From Phoronis australis (Eukaryota; Phoronida; Phoronidae), in NCBI GenBank assembly GCA_002633005.1, contig NMRA01000201.1, forward strand, positions 580,459 to 644,458: a stretch of DNA of 64,000 bases, given 5' to 3'. The stretch's first letter is position 1, and each line of letters opens with the position of its first letter. Positions 1 to 12,200 of the stretch are shown here, piece by piece. The notes under the pieces were generated by a model. That model searched no databases. It was given only the letters and a program-made list of their open reading frames with translations, and had not been told where the DNA came from. The position numbers were made by a program, and so were the translations under genes.

Positions 1-417
1 TGATGCTTGTTGAGCATTCCGCTGCATGAAAACACTTGAGGTCGTGTATTGAGTGTTGTATTCTGATTGTTATGCAATTTTACTGTAAATTTCAAATTTC
101 GTGCTTGTTTTTGTGCAAAATGTACTGTATAAAAAGTCTCATATCTAAATTTAGAAATTATGCTTCCGCGATATCACTTAACGTTTGATTTTACCACGCC
201 GTCATTAATTCAACATAAAGTTTTAGGCTGGTGTAATGTCACGCACTTCGTATTTGTAGGTTGATTCGATTTTATTTCCTTTCAATAGTTGAACAAAACT
301 TTATAAACCGATGTCAAGACCTGAGTTGCCAGTGGTGAACGAACAGCGAACAGTAAAATGTTTGTTTGGCCAAAGTTCACCCGTTAAGTCATAAAATGGT
401 AATTGCCGACCAAGGAC

Positions 418-600
418 ACGCTTAATCCGAATTGGTCGTCTACGCTAGGCGACCACTTAGCCGACTCAAGTGCCGACCACAGAGGCGACTCAGTAGACGG
501 CTCCTAGCCGACCGTTGTTGGTCGGCTGCTGGTCGGCTAGACGACCGGTCGACGGCCGGTCGTCGACCAATTTCCGACCGGTCGGCCAAAAATTCGTGAT
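418..600. repeat. GGTCG/CGACC palindrome-rich cluster
   Basis: About 180 bp in which GGTCG, GTCGGC and their complements recur many times on both strands, for example around CGACCGGTCG at 541-560 and again near 575-595. It is much richer in GC than its surroundings and ends just before the TGTA microsatellite. It could form several hairpins. No coding frame is supported. Confidence 0.6.
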
Positions 601-606
601 GTGTGC

Positions 607-620
607 TGTATGTATGTATG

Positions 621-654
<34 letters not shown>

Positions 655-716
655 TGCAGGCCTATGTATGTATGTATGTATGTATGTATGTATGTATGTA
701 TGTATATATTTATATA
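607..716 (+). repeat. TGTA tetranucleotide microsatellite
   Basis: Two runs of TGTA/ATGT units (about 607-650 and 664-704) separated by a short imperfect spacer. This simple repeat gives rise to the Tyr/Cys-rich or Tyr/Ile/His-rich open frames on both strands, which are not genes. Confidence 0.9.
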
Positions 717-1406
717 TATTTATCATGCATAGTTTGAGTTACTTCTTTTAGCAATAAATATTTCGAGCTCCAAGAAAGGATAAGGGTAATGTTTCGTAAA
801 GGGTATCCTGGAAATTAAGGGTCTGTGACTCTATAATTATGTGCACTTGAATGCAATGGTAGTCACACACAAAATGACGAATCTTGCAACGTGTGACCGA
901 CGTAGTGAAGTGGTGCGAATAGATCACAAGATGCATTAACAATGTCGATAGCCTAGCTCTCCCGATGCCCGGTCGGAATAGGTCTTGCAACATTAACAGA
1001 TCGTAGTGTCCTCTACGGAACTTTTCTGATCACACCTTGAAAAAGCAACAAAAACACAAACTGCCCCGTATGCAATTTTAGGGCTGTCAACTGGCGAAAA
1101 TCGGCTTACTTTAATCATTTCATAAGATTCTGAAATCACTCAGTCTCTAAATTGGCGTTATTTAACATCACAATCCTCAGTTGATTGAAACAGAAATGCT
1201 ACTAAAATTCTTATTTCAACACTCTCCGTGTATCTCCGACGTCAACAGACGGAGCTACCTCAAATTTGTTATTTGGGGAGATATCATCCACCATTACCAT
1301 CTTTGAAACATACAGTACAATAACTAACATTAATAAATGGGGACATAAGTGGGGAAGTGGAATCTAAGCTGTTCATGAGTCAGAGCACTGTAGGGGTGTT
1401 GCCATC

Positions 1407-2073
1407 ATGTTTAACAACAACTTAAGTGTAACAGTTAAAAGGTGTATCGGAGATCCTGATGGTCGTTATTTGTGCATTGACTCAAATGTGGATGATCATA
1501 ATTAGATTTTCATAGACGTTTATTTTCCAAATGAAAATAGATCCCAATTAATATTTTGGACAAGTTAAATAAAGATATGTAAATAACGATAATATTTTTT
1601 GTGGTGGTGATTTTAATTGCCCATCAGGAAAAATTGATAAACAAGGAATAAGAGATGCTAGAGATAAACAAACAGTCGTGTATAAGCTTAAAGGTTTTGC
1701 GGAGTTTTTCCATCTATTTGACTTTTGGAGATTTCAGAATCCAGGCAAAAAACAAAATACATGGCATAATAATTCCTACAGATTACAAAGCAGAATTGAC
1801 TACTGGTTGGTTTCAAAGAACTTCAAAGATAGTCTCAATCGTTTCATTAAAAGTGATTATAATTTTTCGGATCACTCGGTAGTCAAATTTCATTGCTCAC
1901 TTAAAGATTCTATACCGAGAGGGCCTGGATTATGGAAAATTAATGATAGTCTTTTCGAAGATGAAGAATATGTAACTAACTTAAAAATATTTATAAATAC
2001 CTGCGTTGAAGAGTATGTTTATCTAAGCAATAAACATACCAAATGGGAAATGGTTAAAATGAAAATGAGGTAA
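1407..2073 (+). pseudogene. LINE endonuclease remnant
   Basis: An apurinic/apyrimidinic-type endonuclease fragment, which in active LINEs nicks the target DNA. A first block (VKRCIGDPDGRYLCIDS, about 1437-1485) is followed by stops and a frameshift. The readable block continues through GGDFNCPSGK near 1606-1633, then NTWHN and RIDYWLVS, and SDHSVV near 1873. These are the metal-binding and catalytic neighbourhoods of the family. The frame ends at 2073 in a lysine-rich linker. It is inactive as read. Confidence 0.75.
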
Positions 2074-2559
2074 TATACTACGAGATACTCAAAAAGAAAA
2101 GAAATTAGAAAATGCTGAGGAAGAGAAATTGATTGAAATTATCAACAACTTGACAGGAGAACTAAATGATGGTAATATTAATGATGGAATTGTACAGAAT
2201 TTGGAAAGAGCCAAGTCCAACTTGCAACGTATACAAACTCATAGACTACGTGGACAAATGTTAAGAAGTAAAGCCCAGTTAATTGAGGAAGGGGAGAGTA
2301 CACTATAGCCCAAAAGTTTTTGCCTCTTTGGAGTAAAGAAATTTTTAAAAAGTGTATAAGTATCCTTAAAAATATAGATGGCCACTTTACAGGAGATCAT
2401 ACTGAAATCAGGTCAGAATTGACTCATTATTCACAGATCGTCAAATGAAAACACCATCCACTATACCAGATCTGTTTAATATCGCCAGAGATGTACCATC
2501 CAGTGATTTTGAAAAACTGAATGAACCTTTAAGAGAGGGTGAATTTTATGAAGTTTTTA

Positions 2560-3845
2560 AAAACTTGAAAAAATTATAAGTCTCCAGGAAATGACGGGCT
2601 AACTTACACATTTTATAAATGTTTCTGGCATGAAGTTAAAAACTCCTTACTTGAAGCTTTTGAATATAGTTTTTCAGTGGGGGAATTATCTGCGTCACAG
2701 AGGCAAGGAGCAATAACGCTCCTACCCAGGTCAAAAGATGAGTTCGAACTCCAGGCCTTGGATAATTGGCGTCCAATATCTCTATTGGATACTGATTATA
2801 AAAAACTTACACAAATTCTTGCAGCCCGTATAAATAATATCATGGGAAAACTGGTTCACTGAGGTCAAACAGCTGTTAAAAGACGATATATAGGATACAA
2901 TATTAGTATAACACCTTCTCATTTGAAATGAGCTTTTCTCAAATAAATGCTATTCAAAAAAGGACTTAAATTGAATACTTAATAAGGCATTTCCCAGACA
3001 ATGCCACACTTGCAAATTCATTATATATATATATAGGATACACCAATTAATGAATTTGCAAGTTTGGCATTGTCTGGGCAATACCTTATTAGGTATTAGT
3101 CCTTTTTCGAAACTCATTTATTTGAGAAAAGCTCATTTCAAATGAGAAGGTGTTGTATCATTCAGGATATTATTTCTTTTACAAACACTACACATTTTAT
3201 GTTTGGTCTTTTGCAAGGCTTATGATAAAACGGGACTTTATTTTTCAAGCTTTGAAGGCTTTTAATTTTGGACAGTGTTTTACACGATGGGTAGAAATAA
3301 TCTATAACAAACCAACAGCTTGTGTTGTCAATAATGGTTTTACAACAGATTATTTTCGTTTAGAAAGGGTTGTAAGACAGGGTGACTCATTGTCGGGTCC
3401 ATTACTTTGCCTAGCTGTTGAAGTTATGGCCAATTATATACGAGAGTGTAATTTAATTAAAGGCATAAGTGTTAAGAAAACTGAAGTTAATATTCTCCAA
3501 TACGCAGATGACACTACCTTATTTCTTTATGACAAAAATTCTGGCATGAATTGTCTCAAATTTTTAGAGCATTTTGGTTTACTCTCTGGTCTCCAGATGA
3601 ATATGAAGAAATGTGAAGGGTTATATTTAGGTCGAGAAAAAGAGTGTTCTGAACCACTTCATGGCTTCAATTGGACTGGTAAACTAATCAACAGTCTGGG
3701 AAAAGTTTTAGTCATAACAAAAAAGAAAATGATTTTTTATATCTTGAACTCAAAATTAAGTCCTTTAAAAAGTCGCTTGATATCTGGAAAAGTCGCAATA
3801 TTTCATTGTTACGAAGGATCATTTGCGCTGTCTAAATTAATTTAG
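2560..3845 (+). pseudogene. LINE reverse transcriptase remnant, interrupted
   Basis: Reverse transcriptase core of the same LINE. The motifs SPGNDGLTYTFY (about 2581), NWRPISLLDTDYK (about 2764) and QTAVKRRYIG (about 2868) come first. The foldback element at 2910-3154 then splits the block. Downstream are FEKAYD-like remnants, VRQGDSLSGPLLCLAVE (about 3370-3420) and YADDTTLF (about 3500). The YADD box is the catalytic aspartate pair of non-LTR reverse transcriptases. Multiple frame breaks and the insertion make it non-functional. Confidence 0.85.
2910..3154. mobile_element. 245-bp foldback MITE inserted in the LINE
   Basis: A near-perfect inverted repeat. The left arm begins AACACCTTCTCATTTGAAAT and the right arm ends with its complement; arms of about 110 bp flank a short loop containing a TA run. 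The bases flanking it are GTAT on both sides (2906-2909 and 3155-3158), consistent with a 4-bp target-site duplication. Taking the element out rejoins the interrupted LINE reading frame around YNISI / IQDI. It has no coding capacity, so it is a non-autonomous element. Confidence 0.8.
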
Positions 3846-4390
3846 GTGATGAGCAATTTAGGAATTGACAGCGAACGTAGATCTAAGATAAAGAAATTTT
3901 GTTCGGCAAAATAAACCACCTAGAATTAAAAACAATGTGGCTGTAAATACCCATGAAAATGGTGGTTTGTCAGTTCCTGATATAAATATTATGTACAGGT
4001 CATTATTAGTTAAGTGGGTTACGCGTTGCTTAGATGGAAACAATGAAATTTTCAAAGTGTTTCCAGGGTATGTTTTAAAAATATATGGAGGTGTTTTGAT
4101 CTTTAAATCAAATTAGGATTGTAAATTGCTGTCTCTTGCGAATATTGATACCTTCTGTCTTGACATCTTGATTGCTTGGGAAGAAATTAGTGCTCGTTCA
4201 CATAAGGACATAACAATTGTAAACCAATAACAAAAACATATTGATTAATAGGAGGACTGTATTCTTTAATAGTTTCTTTGAGGCTGGTATTACTTTTGTG
4301 AAGGATCTTTTGAATTTTGAAAATAAATTTCTGACGTGGGAAGTTTTGAAAAATAGATATACGCTTTCAAATTGAATTTATTGTGCTGCT

Positions 4391-4798
4391 TTGAGACGTG
4401 CGATTAAGTTGAAAGCTGATCCTTCGATTTTAAAATGCATACATCTCCAGTCAAGCCAAATTACTAATGTGTTTTCTAGAAATATTTTGCTTTCCAAAAT
4501 TGTTTTGCCTCCTGATATAGAGTACAGCTTAACTGACATTTACTCTAGACAACGAATTAAACATATTAATTTTCTTCCACACAAACTTTTGTTACCTCCT
4601 TATCCTAAAACCTTTAAGTATTTCTATATTCATAGGAAAGTGTTTACAAAACTTATTTTGAAAAAGATGAACTTATTCAGTGATGACAAGTGTGCATCTT
4701 GTGGAACTGTTGAGACTTTTAACCATATGTTTGTGGAATGTGGTTTTGTGAAAACTTTGTGGTGTGAAATTCAGAAACTTTTGCACAACAAGATTTAA
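4391..4798 (+). pseudogene. LINE C-terminal zinc-knuckle region remnant
   Basis: An open block of about 135 codons at the 3' end of the L1-like element. It has the motif CASCGTVETFNHMFVECGFV (CxxC, then H and C), which in LINEs follows the reverse transcriptase and is thought to bind nucleic acid. It is preceded by an Ile/Leu/Lys-rich segment. It is collinear with the RT block upstream but not in one continuous frame with it. Confidence 0.75.
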
Positions 4799-5140
4799 TC
4801 TTAGATAGAAATGTTATTTTGACAGCATATTTTGGGTGTAATTTTGAAGATATTAATACCATATTAACCATTTGCCAGTATTTCATCCATAAATGTTCTA
4901 GAAACCAGATTATTCCTAGATATTCACAATTTAATGTTTCTTGTATAATTATTGTAAAGTAAGGAATATACAGCCCCGCAAAACTGCCTCGCAATTCCAT
5001 CAATGCCTATTTATTTTAGACCAACCGTGAATTTCTATAATTTAGATATGTGTGTGTGCGTGTGTGTGTGCCTGTGTTTCATTTACAAAGATCTTATTGT
5101 TTGTAAATTATACTGTATTTAGAAATAAAATGTATTAAAA

Positions 5141-6162
5141 AACATCATTGAGAAAGCCGTTACTTACTCCCATATACCGATCTCGAGATATTCGAAACTT
5201 ACTTGTCAGTCATTGGCCTTCCATTTTTGTGCAACAGGAGGCACTTCTCGCGTCATTGACATGAAATTTACAAACCATGTTCACTTCGTCAATAGCTCGA
5301 GGATTTTTGTTTTTTTTTGGAGAAGTGAAATGCACCATGGCGCTGTGACGGCCATTTTTCGAATCATCCTTTGCGGAGCTCCAGCTCCACGAAGATCTTT
5401 TGACAGAACCTTCTGGAAACTGGTATGTAAATAACTCTGCTCAAGGGCTACCTGCTGTGCATCATTAGTTTTTCGCTACGACTTACAGCTCTTGAGATTT
5501 TCTGATATGATGGCTGCTCTTTTATCGACTGATTTTTCAATCCACTCTTATTGGTTTATCAGTTAAATCACATTGCTGTAATAGGCGGAGTTGTGAAGGT
5601 CGGTGTTTTCGATTTAGTTGAGACCTCAGGTCCGAGTGTTTCCATCGCTTTCGCCAAGTGTCGCTCTTCAGAGATGAGTCTGCTTTGAAACTTGAGCCTC
5701 CTAGGTTATGCGGTTGTCCCGATGACTAGGTAAAACGCTTGGCTCGATCAATTGGTAGTTGTCCTCAGATATATATCATTCATAGCTCCGGCGACAAGTA
5801 GTAGTAGCTGTAGTGTACGCAGATTTGCATAACTAGGTCAAACCCGTCAGTTGTTATATCGTCGCGTTTTTTTGTAAATAAATCCTGCATTATCTGGTGT
5901 TGTTTCAGTTCTGAAAATCTGGTGAACTAGCAGTCGTACAGTACTCACAAGCTGTGCAAATCTGAAAAATTACGATATTTTCTATGAATGCTAGTACGAC
6001 TTTTGATAAGACGTACCACTGGGTACAAGTAGCGCGAGGATGTTCGTACGACTTCTACATATTTGACTATTTCAATATTCTTTCGAATTAAACATCTATC
6101 CTTTAATTTAATAAACATGTCAAATTATTGAGGTATTTTTTTATCTCTTAATGTTATTTTAG
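5141..6162 (+). other. Upstream spacer or 5' intron of the large gene
   Basis: Between the LINE and the first exon I can assign. A short frame at about 5331-5420 (ATG, hydrophobic AVTAIFRIIL, then a GTATGT donor) looks a little like a signal-peptide exon. It ends in phase 0, while the exon at 6163 needs two bases carried over, so I do not join them. The missing 5' part of the EMI domain was not found here. Confidence 0.4.
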
Positions 6163-6248
6163 GACAAAGTACAGACTGGCGTACATGTCGGTGGTGGGAT
6201 ATAAGTGCTGTTCCGGCTATAAAGACAACGGCCAGTCGTACTGTGCAC
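6163..6248 (+). CDS. Large gene, visible exon 1: EMI domain C-terminus
   Basis: Acceptor TTATTTTAG and donor GTAAGA bound an 86-nt exon, entered with two bases carried over and left in phase 1. It encodes TKYRLAYMSVVGYKCCSGYK. The YKCC.GY motif is the typical end of an EMI domain, a Cys-rich module near the N-terminus of secreted multi-EGF proteins. About 45-50 residues of the EMI domain must lie in an upstream exon I did not find. Confidence 0.65.
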
Positions 6249-9200
6249 GTAAGACAAACATTTTGCTTATTCACTCCCCAGTTATGCCAGCAACACTTAG
6301 TGACGGTTTGTTAAAGGCGTTTTCATTTATCTTTATCATTTTAGTGATCCCCTGCGTTTTGAATATTTACCGGGGCAGTGTAACTATTGTTTTGATTAGG
6401 CGCCTTGATACCACAAGTTTTAGGAAAATGTTCATGCTATGTACGACCTTATGGCAAGCCTACAACTATGTAATTAGCCAAATGTCTACAATACCATAGA
6501 TTCTATGTCTGCAAAATTATGCAATTCTGAAAGTACGAAGCCTGTAGAATTTGATGTTTGACTTTTTATTAATCTGTCATTAATTGCGTCACATGTACGC
6601 CTAACTTGACTAATGAACAGTTTGAGACAAATTCCATACAGGCTTTTGTCATGAAAAGCGTGTTTATTGCCGCTCTTAGCCATATGTCTGACGTTTTGGT
6701 GCTCCGAAGAAACGCTGAATTGTCGCACGAAGTACTAATAGACGTGGGCTTAAAGGACAGCAACAGTAACGCTTTCTGATCTCTTCGAGGAGAAATTCGC
6801 TCACTGCAGGTTCTTGTTTTGTTGTTTGTAGCACTGTGCTTCGGCTCATTCAGTTGTCCAAACGGTGGTACCTGCCACGGTAAAGATTACTGCATGTGCA
6901 AAGACGGTTTCTATCCTCCTAAGTGCAATGGTAGGTATACTTCGTCAAAATAAGGAGAAAGTGTTGCGCGAAGTATAAAAAGTCCTTGAAATTGATGGTA
7001 AGCAATGCTTGTGTCCATGGCCTTCTTATGTTATTGCGAATATTTGCAGATACGAATGAGGTTTGTTTCAGTGAAGGCGGATAAAAACAACTTAAGATAC
7101 TCAAGGTATAGTAGTAATACTCACATGCTGGCCTCGGCATTACTGCATTGTTGTAAGCAGTGTGGATTTGGGGCAGCTACAACAGTATGTTCCAAAAGAA
7201 GTACAATCCTGTTATGTTATGTAAATGAATAGTATTCCGTTCGAAGACTTCACAAAACCTTGCACAAAGTTATTTAAACTGACACGCTCGTTCTCGACAA
7301 CGGAAGTGAATCCAAATACTTAAGAAGATGAGAAAAAATACACCAAATCAGCATGTTTCAACCCAAAGTCACCAGTTGCAGTCGATTACTACGAGCTGAG
7401 AGAAAGTGAATTCAGACTGTCAAACTCTCCAGATTACATTTACATGTAAAGAAATCAGATGGAAAGTGGATATCGAAAAGCCGGTCCTTACAAATTTTAT
7501 ATTGTTTGAAGAATATCTAAATATAAATTATTCTTTTTAACCATTTATTCGTCAAACACAACTTTACAAATCAACAATATTATCTGTGTCACTAAAAAAT
7601 TGCACAGAAAATATAGACTCCTATGGTCTTCAAAGTTCTCAGAGCTTTACTGATCTTTTATGTTTTAGAATATATTTTCAGTAAATAAAGTTTGTACACA
7701 AATAATAGATAGAAAACCTCCAAAATTGTGTTTGTTTATTTTGTAATTTTCATGTAATATTTTGTTACAACAGTTTGAATACTTTGTTTTTAAAAGTGGG
7801 GTCTAAAAAGCATGATATTCTATCAAATGAAGTTCGGTGCCGATCTCTGCTGACGATACTCTTACTATCATGCAAAAAAGAACGCGTAACAAAACAATGT
7901 ACAAATAAGGTATCGGTTGTCTCCCTTTCATTGTTACAAGTACAGAAATCAGAATCAACATAATTTTTGCTCAGTTTCAACTTTCCGCTTGTTAGAAAAG
8001 CCACAACTAAGAAAAATGTGTGGAGAGGTCAACAACTGGCAATCTTTCACCAAAACCAGATTTAAAAATCCGGAGAATTCCATTTGTAGCCTTCACATGC
8101 AGCGCACAATTTAAAATTCCCAGCCAACCCTATGGGCGCCAATTTTTTTAATGGAAATGGTAAACGTGAATTCAAAAGTGGATTAAAAAATCTATTGAAT
8201 GCCACCTTAGTTGTCACAATGTCCGAATGTATTTGACAATAATGACGATTTATTGTTGCCCGTAGCTTGTCCGGTGAACGAGATTCCCTACTGCGCCAAA
8301 ATGACTTGTGATTATGCTCAACTTAACAAGAAATGCACGGAATGCCAGCTGCATTCGCCGTCAGGTGGCGCCTACCTCTTGACGGGCAACCGATGTTTGC
8401 GTAAGTATGGCAATATATCTGCAGCATATCGCACTCGAAAATATTGTTTTTATGGGATAAAAATTATTGTTTACCAGGATTTCATGAGCTCTATCTGATC
8501 TTACCTCTAAGAAGGTTTTGGTCGCTGAACCCATTTCCAATTTCAGTGTTACAAAGTTTCCGCGCTTGGCGTCAGATAAAACAATTAGTTTTAAATTTTA
8601 GCTGTTTATTTCACTTACAGACTGTACAACCACAATGTTATACATTTTAGTGTGTAAATCAAAAACATTACATTTGGATTGGGCTAAAAAAGAATTGTCA
8701 AGGAACATGACGGGTATAAAATTAAAGTGATTACTAATCAATGTGACTATGGAACGCGGCATTTAATACTACATGTATGTTCGCCACAGTTCGATTTGCG
8801 TCACACTGCCAACCAATTCACCGGTCAGAAAGATCCGTTTTTGCTAGCAATGGTCCTCACGAGATTCTCAAAAGAAACATGGAACGTTACAGTTAATTTG
8901 GAGTCCACCTTAGTTCTAATCTAATAGGCTACTTTGAGGAATTAAATTTACAGAATACCGATTAATTTAAATGACAAGTACCAGGGATTTACGGATAAAG
9001 AATTATCTCGCCTATCCTGTTCATTTACTTGGAAATGCATACAAAAACATCTGCTGCACTGTAATAATGTGACCCAATATACAAAACCATGAGAATAAAC
9101 TTTTCCAATTCAACTTAATATCAGTTATTTTTTCTGCTTTAGTAGACCACAGCTTCAACCAGACATCGGTTTCTATCAAACTGAATTGAGTGTTTTGCCC

Positions 9201-12200
9201 GAATAACCTGGCAGTTTAATGGAAATATTGTAACAACAAAATGTCATTTTCGTCAAATTTCAGTCAGAATATCAAGTGGCGTTAAATACGGTAGTTGTTT
9301 ATTCGTGAACGGACTCGAAATTTCGACAAAGAACATGACGGGTAAAACTTGTCGAGTGTCTATCGTGTTTTAGCCGCAAATGAAACGTGCATTTGAAAAG
9401 AAATGGCAAGATTTTGTGATACGAAACTTCGTCATATTGCGACTTAGTTTGGGCAATGTTTTGTGTGCTTGAGTGTTTGTGTTTGCGTGCGTGCGTGTGT
9501 GCGTGTGCAGGTTGTGTGCGCGCGTTCTTTGACATTTTGTTATCGTTTGATAAATGTTTTACGAGCGTAACTTTACATGACGATGCTATAGAAGGTAAGG
9601 TCTTTTACATCTTCAATTTACAGACCTTTCTCCAATTTAAATTGTTTTTCAGTCGATAACGTTGATCTAGTTTCGTCTTGTTTTCTCAGAAAAGTGTTCA
9701 TGGCTATCCTCCACAAGGTGTTGGCCGGGTACTTGCAACGACAGAGGTTTGGCGTCTTCGTGCAGTTGCTCATCTGGATTCAAGCGCGTGTCTGGAGGCA
9801 ATTGTCAATGTAATTGGTTTGGACTGTTTATACATCGTAAAATGTGACAATTTCGTAAAAGGTAACAACTGTTGCATTTTACGCCATTGTTACATTATAC
9901 GTTGCTACGCCTCTCCTAAAATGTAGCAAGTTGTTACATTTTACTTAATTGTTACATTTTACGTCAAAAATGCACATACGAGAGATGTACCATTGCTTCA
10001 TTTTAGGAAACCTGCGACATGTCACGAAGTAAATGACCTTAATCACGAACAAGTGGTATCCGATACGCAAGGGATACTCGAATTTTTTTGGACGAGTGGT
10101 GCCGCCCGAGAATTTGGATACCTACCCATTTAGAGAGTGGGCTCGAACAAAAAACTGAGCCATCCAGAGAGTAATTTTGTGCAAAAATTCACATGTTTGC
10201 ACTGTTCTGTTCCAGAAGTTCGGAAAAGGCACTCTTTTAAATAGTATTTTGACGAAAATTTCACCATTTTGGAGATTATGTTTGCATTGAAAAACACCCT
10301 TTGGGCGGCACTTATTGAATACCTTTTCTCAAGGAATAACCCTCGAGCTGATACGGCATGAATTTGGCTGACCATTATCATTATTATCATCATTATCATC
10401 ACCATAAATATTATCGACTTTATTTAATTAGGACACTTTGCAATACACACAATACATGCTTAGCAAAGTGGCAATACATCATGGTCTTCAAAGATTTTAA
10501 AGTCATCTTATTTACGGTTCAATGTTTTCCCATAATGCACAGCTAGTGCTGTTTCAAAACGATTTTAAAGAGGTTCCTAGATTCAACCTTAACGATTTTG
10601 TGAGAAACGTTTTGACAGTTGTAGGTGCGGAGTAGGTATATTTTTTGAAAACGAGGAGCTGTGTTGAGACTTAAAATATTGCGTAGACGAACGCCAACTT
10701 CAAAAATTGATTACTCCTGAACTATCGGCACGCACGGTATTGTTTGTGGTATAACTATTATCCTTCTGTAGTTTGCCACGAAGAACTGAATGAGGACCGT
10801 AATCTTTTAATTGCGACTTACATCTTATGTTGAGAATACCCACCATGTTCTCCTTTGCTGTTCAAGGAGCTGGGTCTCTTTCCACGATCATGTGTAAGCT
10901 AAAAAATTGCGTTAAGTTGACCTGTGGAGACAGACATTTTTCGAAAACTGGTGAGTAGTCAAAGGGTCTTTTCCATCTACTGGTTTTACAATATTGCACA
11001 GTTTCTTAATTGGATGAAGTTTTTTGAAGATATTTGTCAAAGACGGATCAGTCATTCGAGGCAACACCCAAAAATATGTTTTCGAGGAATGTGATGGGTC
11101 TGAAATATGTAATTCAAAAAACCTTGTATTCGGAAACTGCACGTGTATAAAAGAAAATTAACCAAATTTAGAAGTCGCCAAAATGGAAATCATCGATTAT
11201 CATGATTTAGAGAAATGAATATTGTAATCACAAGAAATGTTTGGACAGGTGGACCCCTACAGCATATTTAGTTCTCTGATGTATTTTGTTGCTTCCACAT
11301 GTACGTGTGTGCGGTAATGATGTGCTTCATAAGAAACTGCCAATACAGCGGTGAGAGAGAACACTTTTAGAGAGAGAACACTTTATATACATTAAGTTGT
11401 AATAATATAAGGATTAAACAATTCAGTTTTAATTCGGAGGCTTTCTAAAGGTTATTGACCGCTAATAAGAAGGTGCACTGAACAAAATGAATAAATGGAA
11501 ATGCAACAATCAGTAGGAATAGGTGAGGAAGCCATATATACATGTATAACATACTTAAGAAAACAAAGTGAATTAGACCTGAAAAAGACCGACACGCCAG
11601 GAACCAAGAAGTGGACTGGCACAGCTCAGGAGATTTTGGGAATACAATTAGACACTGTAACGTATGATGCAATTGGAAATATGACAAACTGGATCGTAAT
11701 TGCTAATAATATAATTGGTTAAGAACCTGGAGAATGCTTGTAAACAATGTATTTTTATTAGATTTAGAGCAGAGACTAATATTTCGTTATTGTTTATAAG
11801 TCGAGGAATTTCAAATCTAATACAGGCTCTGACTCGATGACAATTTGTTGGACGGAGGAATTAAAAATTTGGGTTGTATTGTCGTAATAGCAGCTGAGTA
11901 TTGATTCAGGTATGTAGGAGTTTTAATGTGTCTGGTTGGTTTATATTGGATGGGTTTACTAAAGAAGTTGTTAGTATAAAAATACTTAGGAATCTGATTA
12001 TTGAGGAATTTGTAGTAAAATTTTGCAGTTGAGATTTTAAAGATGTCTTGAAGTAGAGGGAGGCAAAGTTCCTTACATATGGGCAGAGCGTGAACATTAT
12101 AACTGGAATTTAATATATTCCGAAGGATTCTCATCTGGACTATCTGGAGTTTCTTAGAGTTTGCCAAAACCACAAGTTGTAATTCCATAGTTTAAATGTG

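Larger units (their letters stand above)
1..1389. other. Non-coding left flank
   Basis: No convincing coding exon is visible on either strand here. The short open frames at about 490-990 come from the microsatellite and from chance. The stretch holds a GGTCG/CGACC palindromic cluster and a TGTA microsatellite, listed separately. The missing 5' exon of the large + strand gene could lie here or left of the window, but I could not find it. Confidence 0.5.
1390..5140 (+). mobile_element. Degenerate L1-like non-LTR retrotransposon
   Basis: A decayed LINE on the + strand. The order is an APE-type endonuclease (about 1407-1960), reverse transcriptase (about 2560-3700) and a C-terminal zinc-knuckle region (about 4390-4798). 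A short AT-rich 3' end follows, with a GT-rich tract at 5046-5075 and an AATAAA at about 5125. Endonuclease motifs GGDFN, RIDYW and SDHSVV and the RT active-site motif YADDT are readable, but frameshifts and stops break the frame repeatedly. A C-terminal CxxC...H...C motif of this kind is usual in L1/Tx1-like elements; the clade is my inference. A 245-bp foldback element is inserted in the RT. Confidence 0.85.

Noticed and set aside
490-751. Tyr/Ile/His-rich and Cys/Met/Tyr-rich open frames
   Set aside because: Produced by the TGTA microsatellite.
5213-5434. Possible signal-peptide first exon for the large gene
   Set aside because: Its GTATGT donor leaves phase 0, but the exon at 6163 needs two bases carried over; the hydrophobic part is also weak.
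9678-9926. 82-codon frame overlapping visible exon 4
   Set aside because: The neighbouring frame gives an EGF cysteine pattern with correct phases, so this frame is its shadow.
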